36,273 bases of DNA from positions 1 through 36,273 of the forward strand of contig NZ_BAMZ01000013.1 in the NCBI RefSeq assembly GCF_000964225.1, written 5' to 3'. A program made the position numbers and the translations under genes. This document shows positions 34,163 to 36,273 of the stretch, one piece after another. Position 1 is the stretch's first letter. Every line of letters starts with the position of its first letter. The notes under the pieces are model-generated. The model did not search any database and had not been told where the DNA came from. It worked only from the letters and a program-made list of their open reading frames with translations. The stretch comes from Acetobacter syzygii (GTDB taxonomy: Bacteria; Pseudomonadota; Alphaproteobacteria; Acetobacterales; Acetobacteraceae).

Positions 34163-35137
34163 ATGGCCGTTTATACGGATGTTAGCGACGAAGCGCTGCG
34201 CGATTTTCTGGCGGATTTTGCCATTGGGTCTCTGGTAGCGTTTCGGGGGATTGCTGAGGGGGTTGAGAACAGCAACTTCCAGCTTCGTACAACACAGGGG
34301 GATTTTATTCTCACCTTGTACGAAAAGCGGGTGAATGCGCGTGAACTTCCCTGGTTTCTGGGCCTTATGCAGCATCTGGCGCGCGAAGGGGTAACCTGCC
34401 CGCAGCCAGTGGCGGACAAACAGGGGCATACGCTTAAAACCCTTGCCGGGCGTCCGGCGGCCGTAACAACATTTCTGCCCGGTGTGTGGCCCCGTACGGT
34501 GCGGAGCGAACATTGCCGCCCGCTTGGCCGTGCATTGGCGCAACTCCATGCTGCCGGTCGGTCCTATGCGCCAGAACGGCCCAATGCGTTGGGGCCAGCG
34601 GCGTGGGCTCCCTTGCTGCAAAGCTGCGCAGGTGGGGCTGATGCCGTGCAAAAGGGGCTACAGGCAGAACTGGAGCAGGCGTTGGCCCATATTGTGCCAG
34701 CGTGGCCGGGTGTGGGCAGCAATCCTGCCCTGCCGCGTGGGCAGATTCATGCGGATCTATTCCCCGATAATGTGTTTTTCCTGAATAATAACGTGTCTGG
34801 CCTGATCGACTTTTACTTTGCCTGCACGGATTATCTGGCTTTTGATGTGGCGATCTGCCTGAACGCATGGTGCTTCCAGCCCGATGGCGCGTTTAATGTT
34901 ACCTTTGCCCGGCAAATGCTGCTGGGGTACGAGGAGGTGCGCGTACTTGAGGAGGCCGAACGCAAAGCCATGCCGGTTCTGGCACAGGGTGCGGCCATGC
35001 GCTTTTTGCTGACCCGGTTGTATGACTGGATCAACACCCCGGCAGATGCGCTGGTTACGCCCAAAAACCCGCTGGATTACCTCAAGCGGTTGCGCTTCCA
35101 TCTGGCAACGCAAAGTGTGGATGGTTATGGACTCTGA
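34163..35137 (+). CDS. thrB: Homoserine kinase, APH-fold type
   Basis: A 324-residue ThrB of the aminoglycoside phosphotransferase-like class (not the GHMP class of E. coli), phosphorylating homoserine in threonine synthesis. It has [17 protein letters not shown] at the N-terminus, [19 protein letters not shown] (ATP Lys region), the catalytic [14 protein letters not shown] and [19 protein letters not shown]. The family length is normal. It sits in the conserved ispH-thrB-rnhA order and overlaps rnhA. Confidence 0.96.
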   Translation: MAVYTDVSDEALRDFLADFAIGSLVAFRGIAEGVENSNFQLRTTQGDFILTLYEKRVNARELPWFLGLMQHLAREGVTCPQPVADKQGHTLKTLAGRPAAVTTFLPGVWPRTVRSEHCRPLGRALAQLHAAGRSYAPERPNALGPAAWAPLLQSCAGGADAVQKGLQAELEQALAHIVPAWPGVGSNPALPRGQIHADLFPDNVFFLNNNVSGLIDFYFACTDYLAFDVAICLNAWCFQPDGAFNVTFARQMLLGYEEVRVLEEAERKAMPVLAQGAAMRFLLTRLYDWINTPADALVTPKNPLDYLKRLRFHLATQSVDGYGL

Positions 35138-35615
35138 ATCCTCTTCCCCCCTGCCGGAAAACCGGATGCAGGTTGAAATCTGGACCGATGGCGGGTGCAG
35201 GCCCAATCCTGGCCCCGGCGGCTGGGGGGTGCTGCTGCGCTGTAAAGGTGTTGAGCGCGAACTCTCCGGTGGGGAGTTGGAAACCACCAATAACCGTATG
35301 GAGCTGACCGCTGCGGCCGAAGCGCTTGAGGCGTTGAAAAAGCCCTGCATTGTAAACCTGCATACGGACAGCGAGTATGTGCGTAACGGAATTACGCGCT
35401 GGCATACCGGCTGGGTGCGCCGGAACTGGCGCAATGCAGCCGGTGACCCTGTTGCCAATATGGATTTGTGGCGGCGTTTGCTGGATGCCGCCAAACCGCA
35501 CGATGTATCGTGGCATTGGGTTAAAGGGCATTCTGGTGTGCCTGAGAACGAACAGGTGGATCAACTGGCCACGCAGGCCCGTTTACGCATGGAAGAGCAA
35601 AAAGCCAGCATGTAG
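35127..35615 (+). CDS. rnhA: Ribonuclease HI
   Basis: A 162-residue enzyme that cleaves RNA in RNA-DNA hybrids. The four catalytic acids are visible: IWTDGGC (Asp), NNRMELTAA (Glu), LHTDSEYV (Asp) and NEQVDQLA (Asp), with the WVKGHSG His loop. The start at 35127 overlaps the thrB end; an ATG at 35166 ([10 protein letters not shown]) is also possible and would leave a 149-residue protein. The upstream frame to 35022 lies inside thrB and is rejected. Confidence 0.95.
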   Translation: MDSESSSPLPENRMQVEIWTDGGCRPNPGPGGWGVLLRCKGVERELSGGELETTNNRMELTAAAEALEALKKPCIVNLHTDSEYVRNGITRWHTGWVRRNWRNAAGDPVANMDLWRRLLDAAKPHDVSWHWVKGHSGVPENEQVDQLATQARLRMEEQKASM

Positions 35616-35658
35616 CTGTATGCCCCACAAACAGGGGGCAGGCCGAACCATTTGCGTT

Positions 35659-35699
35659 ATGCCCGCAGGCTGTTCAGCAGCTTGCGGGCATTGTTGTAT

Positions 35700-35700
<1 letters not shown>
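35659..35700 (+). terminator. Terminator between rnhA and the OmpA-like gene
   Basis: ATGCCCGCA (35659-35667) and TGCGGGCAT (35683-35691) form a 9-bp stem extended by an inner GCTG/CAGC pairing, followed by TGTTGTATT. It ends the ispH-thrB-rnhA operon and may also serve the converging gene. Confidence 0.75.

Positions 35701-36273
<573 letters not shown>

Overview
The window looks like a high-GC alphaproteobacterial chromosome segment, most likely Acetobacteraceae (Acetobacter or a close relative). This is inferred from the conserved blocks hisG-hisD-infA-maf-RNase E/G-yacG, ispH-thrB-rnhA and gltD-gltB, and from an RNase E with a large S1-domain insertion and a C-terminal GWW motif. No species can be named from sequence reading alone.

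Layout. (1) 1-1419, minus strand: the N-terminal 473 codons of an AT-rich, Asn/Thr/Ser/Gly-rich secreted autotransporter or adhesin that runs off the left edge. (2) 1420-2112: gene-poor AT-rich spacer. (3) 2113-12598: a compact integrated mobile element of about 10.5 kb with every gene on the plus strand. It is bounded by a 17-bp direct repeat (attL/attR) lying in the 3' end of a tRNA-Phe gene. It encodes a Toprim/VirE-type primase-helicase, a probable iteron origin, an HNH nuclease, a connector-like protein, large terminase, a Tat-signal-like protein, an HTH protein, HK97-type capsid, prohead protease and portal, an AlpA-like protein and a tyrosine integrase. No tail, lysis or divergent repressor genes are present. 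This is the gene content expected of a capsid-forming phage satellite (cf-PICI-like) rather than a complete phage. (4) 12583-19893, minus strand: tRNA-Phe, yacG, short RNase E/G, maf, infA, hisD, hisG, rne. (5) 20424-22719: a cell-wall amidase, tRNA-Leu(CAG) on the opposite strand, and an NDUFA9-like atypical SDR. (6) 22915-28916: gltD-gltB glutamate synthase. (7) 29053-32264: an M3 peptidase (PepF-like) and a UbiB/ABC1-like kinase. (8) A lipoprotein on the minus strand, then ispH-thrB-rnhA on the plus strand. (9) The C-terminal part of an OmpA-like protein with a Pro-Ala hexanucleotide repeat, running off the right edge.

How the satellite appears to work. Almost all adjacent genes overlap by ATGA, TGATG or GTGA, which indicates translational coupling. 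The left block (replication protein, ORF, HNH, connector) contains a perfect 30-bp inverted repeat built from GTGACGCA units immediately after the primase stop, a good origin candidate. The right block (HTH, capsid, protease, portal, AlpA, integrase) sits behind a strong palindromic operator. The integrase reading frame crosses attR into the tRNA. In the predicted excised circle it would instead stop nine codons after the core junction residue region, just before a hairpin and T-run, so the operon's natural 3' end is split across the two element ends. The expected lifestyle is excision, self-replication and packaging in its own small capsid, with tails taken from a helper phage; this is inference from gene content.
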